The notes under the pieces are model-generated. The model saw only the letters and a program-made list of their open reading frames with translations. It was not told the origin of the DNA and ran no database searches. The translations under genes were made by a program, and so were the position numbers. A DNA stretch of 64,000 nt from Dryocola sp051297175 (GTDB lineage Bacteria > Pseudomonadota > Gammaproteobacteria > Enterobacterales > Enterobacteriaceae): NCBI RefSeq assembly GCF_051297175.1, contig NZ_JBINNY010000001.1, positions 3,410,001-3,474,000 of the forward strand. The letters run 5' to 3'. Of this stretch, positions 17,022 through 24,723 are shown in pieces. How positions within the stretch are numbered: the stretch's first letter is position 1; each line of letters starts with the position of its first letter.

Positions 17022-18788
17022 TTAATAGGTACGCACTTTCGGCGGGAAGGCCGGACGCAGTTTCGGCTGCATGTTCACCTCGCGGCGGGTCATGCTTTCC
17101 GAGGCTGGCAGATACAGGCTGTGGCACAGCCAGTTCGCATCGTCACGGTCCGGATAGTCGAAGCGGCTATGCGCGCCACGGCTTTCCGTGCGGAAGTTAG
17201 CGGAAACGGCGGTCGCATAAGCGGTTTCCATCAGGTTATCCAACTCCAGGCACTCTACGCGCTGGGTGTTGAACTCGCTTGAGGTGTCGTCCAGGCGCGC
17301 ATTTTTCAGGCGCTCGCGGATTTGCTTCAGCTGCTCAAGCCCTTTAGCCATCGCGTCGCCTTCGCGGAATACCGAGAAGTTGTGCTGCATGCATTCCTGC
17401 AGTGCCTTGCGGATGAGTACCGGGTCTTCGCCATCGCGGTTGCCGTTCCAGCGGTTCAGGCGTTCAAGCGCGGCATCAACCTGTTCTTCGGTTGCATCGC
17501 GCAGCTCGCCCTGTTCAGCGATGGACTCCAGCAGGTGCAGACCGGCCGCACGGCCAAAGACCACCAGATCGAGAAGCGAGTTGCCGCCGAGGCGGTTTGC
17601 ACCATGTACGGATACGCAGGCGATTTCGCCAACGGCGAACAGTCCCGGGATAACCACGTCTTCGCCCTGCTCGTTCACGGTCAGCGCCTGTCCGGTCACT
17701 TTGGTCGGAATACCGCCCATCATATAGTGACAGGTTGGGATAACCGGGATCGGCTCTTTAACCGGGTCAACGTGTGCGAAAGTGCGGGACAACTCCAGAA
17801 TGCCCGGCAGGCGGGATTCAAGAACTTCTTTACCTAAATGGTCGAGCTTCAGCTTAGCGTGCGGGCCCCACGGGCCGTCGCAGCCGCGGCCTTCGCGGAT
17901 TTCGATCATGATGGAACGCGCCACCACGTCACGGCCCGCAAGGTCTTTCGCGTTCGGCGCATAGCGCTCCATGAAGCGCTCGCCGTGTTTGTTCAGCAGG
18001 TAACCGCCTTCACCGCGGCACCCTTCGGTGACCAGCACGCCCGCACCGGCAATACCGGTTGGGTGGAACTGCCACATTTCCATATCCTGAACCGGCACGC
18101 CCGCGCGCAGCGCCATACCAACACCGTCGCCGGTATTAATGTGGGCGTTTGTTGTGGACTGGTAAATACGGCCCGCGCCGCCGGTTGCCAACACGGTCGC
18201 TTTCGCTTTGAAGTAAACGACCTCACCGGTTTCGATGCACAGCGCGGTACAGCCCACGACTGCGCCATCGTCGTTTTTCACCAGGTCGAGCGCGTACCAT
18301 TCAGAAAAAATCGTCGTTTTGTTTTTCAGGTTCTGCTGGTAGAGCGTGTGCAGCAGGGCGTGACCGGTACGGTCGGCCGCCGCAGCGGTTCGTGCCGCCT
18401 GCTCGCCGCCGAAGTTCTTCGACTGGCCGCCAAACGGACGCTGATAAATTTTGCCATCGTCCAGACGGGAGAACGGCAGGCCCATATGCTCAAGCTCAAG
18501 AATCGCTTCCGGGCCGGTTTTGCACATATATTCAATGGCGTCCTGGTCACCGATATAGTCGGAGCCTTTCACCGTGTCGTACATGTGCCATTCCCAGTTG
18601 TCTTCGTGGGTGTTACCCAGCGCTACGGTAATACCGCCCTGCGCGGACACGGTATGGGAACGGGTTGGGAATACTTTAGACAGCAAGGCACAGGTTTGGC
18701 CTGACTGGGAAATCTGCAGCGCGGCGCGCATACCTGCGCCACCGGCACCGATGACGACTGCATCAAACTCTCTGACTGGTAAATTCAT
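17022..18788 (-). CDS. sdhA: Succinate dehydrogenase flavoprotein subunit
   Basis: Oxidises succinate with covalently bound FAD. It is 588 aa, as in E. coli, when started at ATG 18788 (MNLPVREFDAVVIGAGGAG). The dinucleotide-binding GAGGAGM and His45 (RSHTVSAQGG), the site of FAD attachment, are present, as are the HPTGIAG and TCHYMMGGIPT active-site segments. The ATG shares one base with the sdhD TAA. Confidence 0.98.
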   Translation of the reverse strand: MNLPVREFDAVVIGAGGAGMRAALQISQSGQTCALLSKVFPTRSHTVSAQGGITVALGNTHEDNWEWHMYDTVKGSDYIGDQDAIEYMCKTGPEAILELEHMGLPFSRLDDGKIYQRPFGGQSKNFGGEQAARTAAAADRTGHALLHTLYQQNLKNKTTIFSEWYALDLVKNDDGAVVGCTALCIETGEVVYFKAKATVLATGGAGRIYQSTTNAHINTGDGVGMALRAGVPVQDMEMWQFHPTGIAGAGVLVTEGCRGEGGYLLNKHGERFMERYAPNAKDLAGRDVVARSIMIEIREGRGCDGPWGPHAKLKLDHLGKEVLESRLPGILELSRTFAHVDPVKEPIPVIPTCHYMMGGIPTKVTGQALTVNEQGEDVVIPGLFAVGEIACVSVHGANRLGGNSLLDLVVFGRAAGLHLLESIAEQGELRDATEEQVDAALERLNRWNGNRDGEDPVLIRKALQECMQHNFSVFREGDAMAKGLEQLKQIRERLKNARLDDTSSEFNTQRVECLELDNLMETAYATAVSANFRTESRGAHSRFDYPDRDDANWLCHSLYLPASESMTRREVNMQPKLRPAFPPKVRTY

Positions 18789-19135
18789 TACACACCCCAC
18801 ACCACAACAAATCCATAAATGACGTAAACCAGCAGCGCCACAACGATAATCAGTTGCAGGCTCAAACGAAGGGCTACCGGTTTAACGTAGTCGGTCAACA
18901 CCTGCCACATGCCAATCCAGGCATGGATCAAAATGGAGAACAATGTCAGCAGGGTGAACACTTTGGTGAAGGCGGAGGCGAAGAATCCACTCCAGACCTC
19001 GTAGGTTAACTCGCCGGTGACGGCGAAGAACCCGATCATATAGATGATGTACAGGGTGATAACGATGGCGGTGGCACGAACCAGCAAAAAGTCATGCACG
19101 CCATTGCGACCTAATGCGGAGGCATTGCTTACCAT
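18788..19135 (-). CDS. sdhD: Succinate dehydrogenase membrane anchor subunit
   Basis: One of two membrane anchors that hold haem b556 and the ubiquinone site. It is 115 aa as in E. coli, starting MVSNASALGRNGVHDF. Three hydrophobic helices are visible. His71 (haem ligand) is in SILIHAW and Asp82-Tyr83 lie near the quinone site. It overlaps the end of sdhC by 7 bases. Confidence 0.97.
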   Translation of the reverse strand: MVSNASALGRNGVHDFLLVRATAIVITLYIIYMIGFFAVTGELTYEVWSGFFASAFTKVFTLLTLFSILIHAWIGMWQVLTDYVKPVALRLSLQLIIVVALLVYVIYGFVVVWGV

Positions 19136-19518
19136 ACGAGGACTCCTGCGAGAATAGAAAGCACGACAGTAATAACAAAGGAAATCATTGCGGATCGTTT
19201 GCCCGCTAACAGGGTCTCTTCCAGCACGCCTGTGTCCATCATGATGTGGCGAATACCCACAACAACGTGATAGGCCAGCGCGGTCAGAATGCCCCACATA
19301 ATGAATTTAACAAAGAAGCTGCTCATCACGGATGAGGCAGTGAGAAAACCTTCTTGAGAGGAGAGTGACAAACCTAACAACCAAAGCAGGATGCCCACAG
19401 CCACAAAGGTGATCACGCCGGATACACGATGGAGGATGGAAGCGATAGCGGTGACGGGAAACCGGATCGTTGTCAGATCCAGGTTGACAGGTCTTTGTTT
19501 CTTCGCATTTTTTATCAT
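19129..19518 (-). CDS. sdhC: Succinate dehydrogenase cytochrome b556 subunit
   Basis: First gene of the sdh-suc supra-operon and second membrane anchor. Started at ATG 19518 it is 129 aa, the E. coli length, with three membrane helices. His84 (LAYHVVVGIRH) is the haem ligand, and Ser27, His30 and Arg31 line the quinone pocket. An in-frame ATG five codons upstream (19533) is possible but lacks a better ribosome site. The E. coli gene is repressed by ArcA-P and by the RyhB sRNA near the start. Confidence 0.97.
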   Translation of the reverse strand: MIKNAKKQRPVNLDLTTIRFPVTAIASILHRVSGVITFVAVGILLWLLGLSLSSQEGFLTASSVMSSFFVKFIMWGILTALAYHVVVGIRHIMMDTGVLEETLLAGKRSAMISFVITVVLSILAGVLVW

Positions 19519-19695
19519 GAATAGCGCCCACATGCTGTTCTTATTGTTTCCTTCCTCCGGATCTGCAGGCGGGGTCAGACAGCGTGAACTTTCTATAACT
19601 GTGCGTCATGCAAAAACAGCTACGTCCAGATGCCAAAAAACTGGCTACAACGCTGGGTGGCGCCCGGTGGCAAGGTATTCCGGAGACCTGGCGGC

Positions 19696-19724
19696 AGTAT
19701 AGGCTCTTCACAAAATCATTACAA
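19696..19724 (-). promoter_or_regulatory. sdhC promoter (sigma-70 type)
   Basis: On the minus strand TTGTAA (-35) is followed by a 17-base spacer and TATACT (-10), about 180 bases before the sdhC ATG. The sequence around the -10 agrees with what I recall of the E. coli sdhC promoter. Confidence 0.7.
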
Positions 19725-19761
19725 TTAACCTACATATAGTTTGAAGGGTTTTGCTCGGAAC

Positions 19762-19777
19762 AGTGACCACGATCACG
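19762..19777. promoter_or_regulatory. CRP-cAMP site between sdhC and gltA
   Basis: AGTGACCACGATCACG contains the perfect GTGA-N6-TCAC core. It lies about 61 bases upstream of the sdhC -10 on one side and about 58 bases upstream of the gltA -35 on the other. CRP is a known activator of sdh in E. coli. Confidence 0.65.
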
Positions 19778-19834
19778 ATAACAACATTATTTTAAAATTT
19801 AATCATCTGATTTGACAAAACTTAAACATTCTTG

Positions 19835-19864
19835 TTACAAACAAGGCCAGAAAAGCCGTATAAT
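19835..19864 (+). promoter_or_regulatory. Likely gltA promoter
   Basis: TTACAA, an 18-base spacer and a perfect TATAAT at 19859-19864. Transcription from here would give a leader of about 300 bases before gltA, in keeping with the long E. coli gltA leader. Confidence 0.6.
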
Positions 19865-20178
19865 TCGCAAAAGTTATAGGGTCAGCCTTTCACCTGAGAA
19901 TAAGTTATGTAACAGTGTGATGGTATTGACCCAGTAGTCAGGACAGTTAATAGTGGTATACGGGTTTGAATGATGCTGACTGCTAACACCCTGATTTGCT
20001 TTAGTTTCGCCCTCGAAGCGAGAGTTACCTGCAAGCGCCCATCGCTCTGTACCCTGGTTTATCCTCTTAAAACAGAGCTGCGAGCCAAATAACAAACTGG
20101 TAACCCAATCACCGTGGGGTTTGAATGCAAATCGGGCACCCGGCAGTCTTATGAAATAAGGCGCTAAGGAGACCGTAA

Positions 20179-21465
20179 ATGGCTGATAAAAAAGCAACCC
20201 TCACCTCACAGGGTGAAGATGCTATCGAACTGGATGTGCTACACGGCACGCTCGGTCAGGATGTAATTGATATCCGTAGTCTTGGTTCTAAAGGTGTGTT
20301 TACTTTTGATCCGGGTTTCACCTCCACTGCATCATGTGAATCAAAAATCACCTTCATCGACGGTGACGAAGGTATCCTGTTGCACCGTGGCTTCCCGATA
20401 GATCAACTGGCAACCCACTCCAGCTATCTCGAAGTGTGTTACATCCTGCTGTACGGTGAAAAACCAACGCAGGAAGAATTCGACGAGTTCAAAACCACCG
20501 TTACACGCCACACCATGATCCACGAGCAGATTACCCGTCTGTTCCACGGTTTCCGTCGTGACTCACACCCAATGGCCGTACTGTGCGGCGTGACCGGCGC
20601 ACTGGCCGCGTTCTATCATGACTCCCTGGATGTGAATAACCCGCGTCACCGCGATATCGCCGCTTTCCGTCTGCTGTCCAAAATGCCGACCGTTGCCGCG
20701 ATGTGCTACAAATATTCTATCGGCCAGCCGTTCGTCTACCCGCGTAACGACCTGTCTTATGCCGGTAACTTCCTGAATATGATGTTCTCCACGCCGTGCG
20801 AGGAGTACGTTGTAAACCCAATTCTGGAACGTGCCATGGATCGCATCCTGATCCTGCACGCTGACCACGAGCAAAACGCGTCAACCTCAACCGTCCGCAC
20901 CGCAGGTTCTTCAGGCGCAAACCCATTCGCCTGTATCGCTGCCGGTATCGCGTCCCTGTGGGGACCGGCGCACGGCGGTGCTAACGAAGCCGCGCTGAAG
21001 ATGCTTGAAGAGATCAGCAGCGTTGAACACATTCCGGAATTCATCCGTCGTGCGAAAGATAAAAATGACTCTTTCCGCCTGATGGGCTTTGGCCACCGCG
21101 TGTACAAGAACTACGACCCGCGCGCCACCGTAATGCGTGAAACCTGCCATGAAGTGCTGAAAGAGCTGAATCTGAAAGATAACAGCCTGCTGGAAGTGGC
21201 GATGGAGCTTGAACATATCGCGCTAAACGACCCGTACTTCATCGAGAAGAAACTCTACCCGAACGTGGACTTCTACTCCGGTATCATCCTGAAAGCGATG
21301 GGCATTCCATCATCCATGTTTACCGTGATCTTCGCGATGGCGCGTACCGTGGGCTGGATTGCGCACTGGAACGAAATGCACGACGACGGCATCAAAATTG
21401 CCCGTCCACGCCAGCTGTACACCGGCTACGACCAGCGTGATTTCAAATCAGATTTGAAAAAGTAG
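20179..21465 (+). CDS. gltA: Citrate synthase (type II, NADH-sensitive)
   Basis: Condenses acetyl-CoA and oxaloacetate at the entry of the TCA cycle. It is 428 aa (427 in E. coli), with the N-terminal regulatory domain typical of the hexameric Gram-negative enzyme. Active-site segments are GPAHGGANEA, with the catalytic His, and MGFGHRVYKNYDPRA. The ribosome site TAAGGAG lies 8 bases before the ATG. It is divergent from sdhC and shares its control region. Confidence 0.98.
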   Translation: MADKKATLTSQGEDAIELDVLHGTLGQDVIDIRSLGSKGVFTFDPGFTSTASCESKITFIDGDEGILLHRGFPIDQLATHSSYLEVCYILLYGEKPTQEEFDEFKTTVTRHTMIHEQITRLFHGFRRDSHPMAVLCGVTGALAAFYHDSLDVNNPRHRDIAAFRLLSKMPTVAAMCYKYSIGQPFVYPRNDLSYAGNFLNMMFSTPCEEYVVNPILERAMDRILILHADHEQNASTSTVRTAGSSGANPFACIAAGIASLWGPAHGGANEAALKMLEEISSVEHIPEFIRRAKDKNDSFRLMGFGHRVYKNYDPRATVMRETCHEVLKELNLKDNSLLEVAMELEHIALNDPYFIEKKLYPNVDFYSGIILKAMGIPSSMFTVIFAMARTVGWIAHWNEMHDDGIKIARPRQLYTGYDQRDFKSDLKK

Positions 21466-21472
21466 TCTGAAT

Positions 21473-21554
21473 GTCGGATGGCGCTACGCTTATCCGACCT
21501 ATGAATCTGCACTATCGTAGTTTCGTAGGTCGGATAAGCGTAGCGCCATCCGAC
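21473..21554. repeat. Inverted pair of REP units (BIME) between gltA and nei
   Basis: GTCGGATGGCGCTACGCTTATCCGAC and its reverse complement flank a 30-base centre, forming a large dyad between two converging genes. This is the classic enterobacterial REP/BIME arrangement and may serve as a bidirectional 3' end or gyrase-binding site. Confidence 0.88.
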
Positions 21555-21568
21555 GATAGGCTCGCTAA

Positions 21569-22360
21569 CTACCGCTGGCAGTGCGGGCACCAATAAAACG
21601 GCCGTGAAGAAAGCATGATTTTATCGATCACGCCGCCGCACCTTTCGCACTTCTCCCCCGCCCGATGAAACACCTTGAAGCTGAATATCGAACCGTGATG
21701 CTTGTTTTCATCCACGCTGCCGCGCGTGTTATACGAAAGCCGTGGGATATCCAGCAGCGCGTTCGCCAGCCTGTCGAGCTGTTCTTCCGTTAAATCCTGC
21801 GCCTTGTGGCCTGCGGCAAGGCCCACGTGCCAGAGGATTTCAACCCGCAGATAGTTGCCTAATCCGGCTAAAAAAGCCTGATCCAGCAGCAGCCCGCTGA
21901 ACTGTCGATTGCGAAAACGTTTGGATAACAGCCGTTCTTTGACCTGCTCTGCCGTCAGCGTCATATCCAACACGTCCGGCCCGACGCGCAGCAAAAACGG
22001 ATGCGCGGCCAGCTGTTCGTCATTAAGCATTAGAATTTCGGACGCGCTGTAGAGCAAAATCGCTTTGTCCGCCGTCTGTAGCTTCACGCGCAAAACCCGC
22101 TTAGTTGGCGGCACCTGCCCTGCTTTCACCACTCGCCACACGCCGTAAAGCTGGTTGTGGCTGTAGAGCGTCTGCCCGTTAGAGAAGCGCGTGAGCAAAG
22201 CCTTGCCGCGCGTTTCGATGCGCTCCACTTTCTGCCCGATAAGCGCCTGTTCAAACGCCTTCAATTCAGGAAAGGCAAACCAGACGTCGGTCAATGGCTT
22301 ATCTAAAACGGCGGCCTCGAGCTTATCCGCCGCGCGTCGTATTTCCGGTCCTTCAGGCAT
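21569..22360 (-). CDS. nei: Endonuclease VIII, oxidised-pyrimidine DNA glycosylase
   Basis: Base-excision repair glycosylase/AP lyase. The N-terminus MPEGPEIRRAADKLE gives the catalytic Pro2 (after Met removal) and Glu3. A helix-two-turn-helix and a C-terminal zinc finger (CERCGGVIDKI...FYWCPHCQR) complete the Fpg/Nei fold. It is 263 aa, as in E. coli. The gene starts only 16 bases after pxpC, where E. coli has pxpA between the two. Confidence 0.97.
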   Translation of the reverse strand: MPEGPEIRRAADKLEAAVLDKPLTDVWFAFPELKAFEQALIGQKVERIETRGKALLTRFSNGQTLYSHNQLYGVWRVVKAGQVPPTKRVLRVKLQTADKAILLYSASEILMLNDEQLAAHPFLLRVGPDVLDMTLTAEQVKERLLSKRFRNRQFSGLLLDQAFLAGLGNYLRVEILWHVGLAAGHKAQDLTEEQLDRLANALLDIPRLSYNTRGSVDENKHHGSIFSFKVFHRAGEKCERCGGVIDKIMLSSRPFYWCPHCQR

Positions 22361-22376
22361 GACAACTCCCCGTTAA

Positions 22377-23309
22377 TCAGTCGCCGTCGTTCAGCCGCCA
22401 GGCGAGCTGGTCGAGATAAATCTGCTCGTCGCGACGCGCCCTGAGCGCTTCCTCAAGCGTGCACTGCACGAAGTGAATCGGCTCGCCGAGGCGCAGCTGC
22501 GCGAGATGAAACATGTCGGCTTCGATAACGCAGGCAATGCGCGGATAGCCGCCGGTGGTCTGCGCATCGTTCATCAGCACGATCGGCTGGCCATTGTGCG
22601 GCACCTGCACCACGCCCGGTAGCAGACCGTGCGAGAGTAGCTCGCGGTCGGTGTTGCGCTCGAGCCGCTGCCCCTGAAAACGGTAGCCCATGCGGTTACT
22701 CTGCGGGCTAAGCTGCCAGGGAAGACGCCAGAAACTGTCCTGCACGGCCTGGCTAAATTCATGATATTCCGGCCCCGGCAGCGCGCGAATGCGGTTGCCC
22801 CACAGCAATTGCTTAACGCCGCGCGCCTCGCGGAAGTGGCGCTGCGAAGGCAAAAGCGGGATCGCATCGCCATCCTGCAACAGGCGGCCTTCAAAGCCGC
22901 CCACCTGCGCTTTAAGATCGGTGCTTGCCGACCCCATGAGCAGGGGAATATCCAGCCCGCCCGCCACGGCCAGGTAGCTGCGCATTCCCCTTTCAGGGGA
23001 CTTGAGGCGCAGCTGCTGGCCCGCTTTTACCGGCAGACGCCAACCCGTCCAGACGGCATGACCGTCCAAATCCGCATGGCACGCCGCCCCGGTCAGGGCA
23101 AACCAGCCGTCCTGGGTGAACTCGACAATGCACTGCCCGAGGGTAATTTCCAGCGCGGCGCTTTCAGGTTCGTTGCCCACCAGCAGGTTAGCAATACGCA
23201 AAGCCGGGCCATCCAGCGCGCCGCAGCGGCTGACGCCAAGCTGCCGGTAGCCATATCGCCCGCCGTCCTGCACGGAAGTGTGCATACCGGCACGAATAAT
23301 CTTTAGCAC
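22377..23309 (-). CDS. pxpC: 5-Oxoprolinase subunit PxpC (YbgK)
   Basis: Member of the biotin-dependent carboxyltransferase-like (AHS2/KipA) family. With PxpA and PxpB it forms the ATP-dependent prokaryotic 5-oxoprolinase that clears 5-oxoproline. The protein is 310 aa, starting MLKIIRAGMHTSVQDGGRYG, a typical AHS2 opening. QTTGGYPRIACVIEADM and LAQLRLGEPIHFVQ near the C-terminus are also typical. It overlaps pxpB by 7 bases. pxpA, expected immediately downstream, is not present. Confidence 0.95.
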   Translation of the reverse strand: MLKIIRAGMHTSVQDGGRYGYRQLGVSRCGALDGPALRIANLLVGNEPESAALEITLGQCIVEFTQDGWFALTGAACHADLDGHAVWTGWRLPVKAGQQLRLKSPERGMRSYLAVAGGLDIPLLMGSASTDLKAQVGGFEGRLLQDGDAIPLLPSQRHFREARGVKQLLWGNRIRALPGPEYHEFSQAVQDSFWRLPWQLSPQSNRMGYRFQGQRLERNTDRELLSHGLLPGVVQVPHNGQPIVLMNDAQTTGGYPRIACVIEADMFHLAQLRLGEPIHFVQCTLEEALRARRDEQIYLDQLAWRLNDGD

Positions 23310-23959
23310 ACGCCCTCCTTTTGAGGCACAAAGCGCACGGTATCCCCCGGCGCTAGCAGCGTCGGCGGTTCATTGGCAGGGTTGAACATTTTGAGCGAGG
23401 CCTGGCCAATAATCTGCCAGCCGCCCGGCGTCGCCAGCGGATAAATGCCGGTTTGACCGCCGCCGATGCCGACCGAACCCGCAGGTACCAGCAGGCGAGG
23501 CTCCGCGCGACGCGGCGTGTGCAGATCGGCCGCAAGACCGCCAAGATAGGCAAATCCCGGCTGGAAACCGAGAAAATAAACCACGTACTCCACGGTGGAA
23601 TGCCGATCGACAACCTGCCGCGGCGTAAGCCCGGCGTGTTCGGCAACCACGTCAAGATCCGGCCCGACGTCGCCGCCGTAGATCACCGGGATCTCGATAC
23701 GCCGGGACTCAGGAACGATCGCCTCGCTCTCCTCCCACCAGCGCTGGATCCGCTCGATGCCGTCCAGCGCAAGGCTATGGGGATCGCGCAACACAACCGT
23801 GATGTTATTCATGCCGGGAATGACTTCCCGCACCGCCTCCGCTTCTTCAAGCCTGCGGGTTAGCCCCCAAATACGCTGCTGGCTTTCAAGTGACACAGGC
23901 GGCTCCAGCTCCAGAACCACCGCGCTTTCACCAAGTAAATAACACCGCGCTCTCTGCAC
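23303..23959 (-). CDS. pxpB: 5-Oxoprolinase subunit PxpB (YbgJ)
   Basis: Member of the AHS1/KipI family (218 aa), partner of PxpC. The segments VEYVVYFLGFQPGFAYLGGL, RAEPRLLVPAGSVGIGG and the C-terminal TPGGWQIIGQA are characteristic. It starts 20 bases after ybgI, in the same order as E. coli ybgI-pxpB-pxpC. Confidence 0.95.
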   Translation of the reverse strand: MQRARCYLLGESAVVLELEPPVSLESQQRIWGLTRRLEEAEAVREVIPGMNNITVVLRDPHSLALDGIERIQRWWEESEAIVPESRRIEIPVIYGGDVGPDLDVVAEHAGLTPRQVVDRHSTVEYVVYFLGFQPGFAYLGGLAADLHTPRRAEPRLLVPAGSVGIGGGQTGIYPLATPGGWQIIGQASLKMFNPANEPPTLLAPGDTVRFVPQKEGVC

Positions 23960-23979
23960 TTTTCCTCCTGAATACTGCG

Positions 23980-24723
23980 TTATGCCGGATTCGGAATATC
24001 AATAAAGGTGACGTCCAGATCCGTTTCGCTGTTCAGCCAGTCGCTTAGCGCCTGGATGCCGCCGCGTTCGGTCGCATGGTGCCCGGCCGCATAGAAATGC
24101 AGGCCCTGCTCACGCGCAGAATGAATGGTTTGTTCGGACACTTCGCCGGTAATAAATGCGTCAACGCCAAATCGCGCGGCGCTATCAATGAAGCTTTGCC
24201 CGCCGCCGGTGCACCAGGCAACGCGGCGAATCTGCTCGGGACCGGTATCGCCGCACCACAGCGGCGTGCGGCCCAGGCGCATCTCAATCCATGAAGCCAG
24301 TTCTACGCCAGAAAGCGGCGTGGAAAACTCGCCCCACGGCACCAGCGGCTCAACTTCGCCCTTGGTTTCAACGCCGAGAAGCGCGCCAAGCTGCGCGTTG
24401 TTACCGAGCTGCGGGTGGGCATCCAGCGGCAGATGCCAGCCGAAGAGGTTGATATCGTTGGCAAGCAAGGTTTTTAAGCGGTTGCGCTTCATTCCGCGAA
24501 TCACCGGCGACTCCCCTTTCCAGAAATAGCCGTGGTGGACAATGACCGCATCGGCATTCTGACGCACGGCCTCGTCCAGCAGCGCCTGGCTTGCGGTGAC
24601 GCCGGTGACGATTTTGCGGATCTCTTCGCGCCCTTCAACCTGCAGGCCGTTGGGCGCGTAATCGCTAATGGCGGCGCTGTTCAGCTTTTCGTTAATCAGA
24701 CGTTCCAGTTCGCTGTTTTTCAT
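23980..24723 (-). CDS. ybgI: YbgI, NIF3/GTP cyclohydrolase I type 2-like protein
   Basis: NIF3-family toroidal metal-binding protein of unsettled function. It is 247 aa when started at ATG 24723 (MKNSELERLINEKLN), the E. coli length. Metal ligands are expected in VIVHHGYFW, DAHPQLGNN and the C-terminal GHHATERGG. The longer in-frame reading upstream overlaps phrB and is not family-like. Its start lies inside the 3' end of phrB (32-base overlap), so the two are probably coupled. Confidence 0.95.
   Translation of the reverse strand: MKNSELERLINEKLNSAAISDYAPNGLQVEGREEIRKIVTGVTASQALLDEAVRQNADAVIVHHGYFWKGESPVIRGMKRNRLKTLLANDINLFGWHLPLDAHPQLGNNAQLGALLGVETKGEVEPLVPWGEFSTPLSGVELASWIEMRLGRTPLWCGDTGPEQIRRVAWCTGGGQSFIDSAARFGVDAFITGEVSEQTIHSAREQGLHFYAAGHHATERGGIQALSDWLNSETDLDVTFIDIPNPA

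Larger units (their letters stand above)
19519..20178. other. Divergent sdhC-gltA control region
   Basis: A 660-base spacer with no credible gene. It holds the sdhC promoter (19696-19724), a CRP-type palindrome (19762-19777), an AT-rich stretch likely to bind ArcA (about 19785-19820), and a gltA promoter (19835-19864). About 300 bases of untranslated gltA leader follow, with GC-rich segments around 19990-20150. The arrangement matches the E. coli sdhC-gltA intergenic region. Confidence 0.75.

Noticed and set aside
19874..20197. 107-residue minus-strand ORF in the gltA leader
   Set aside because: It overlaps the gltA start and promoter-leader region and has no protein-like features.
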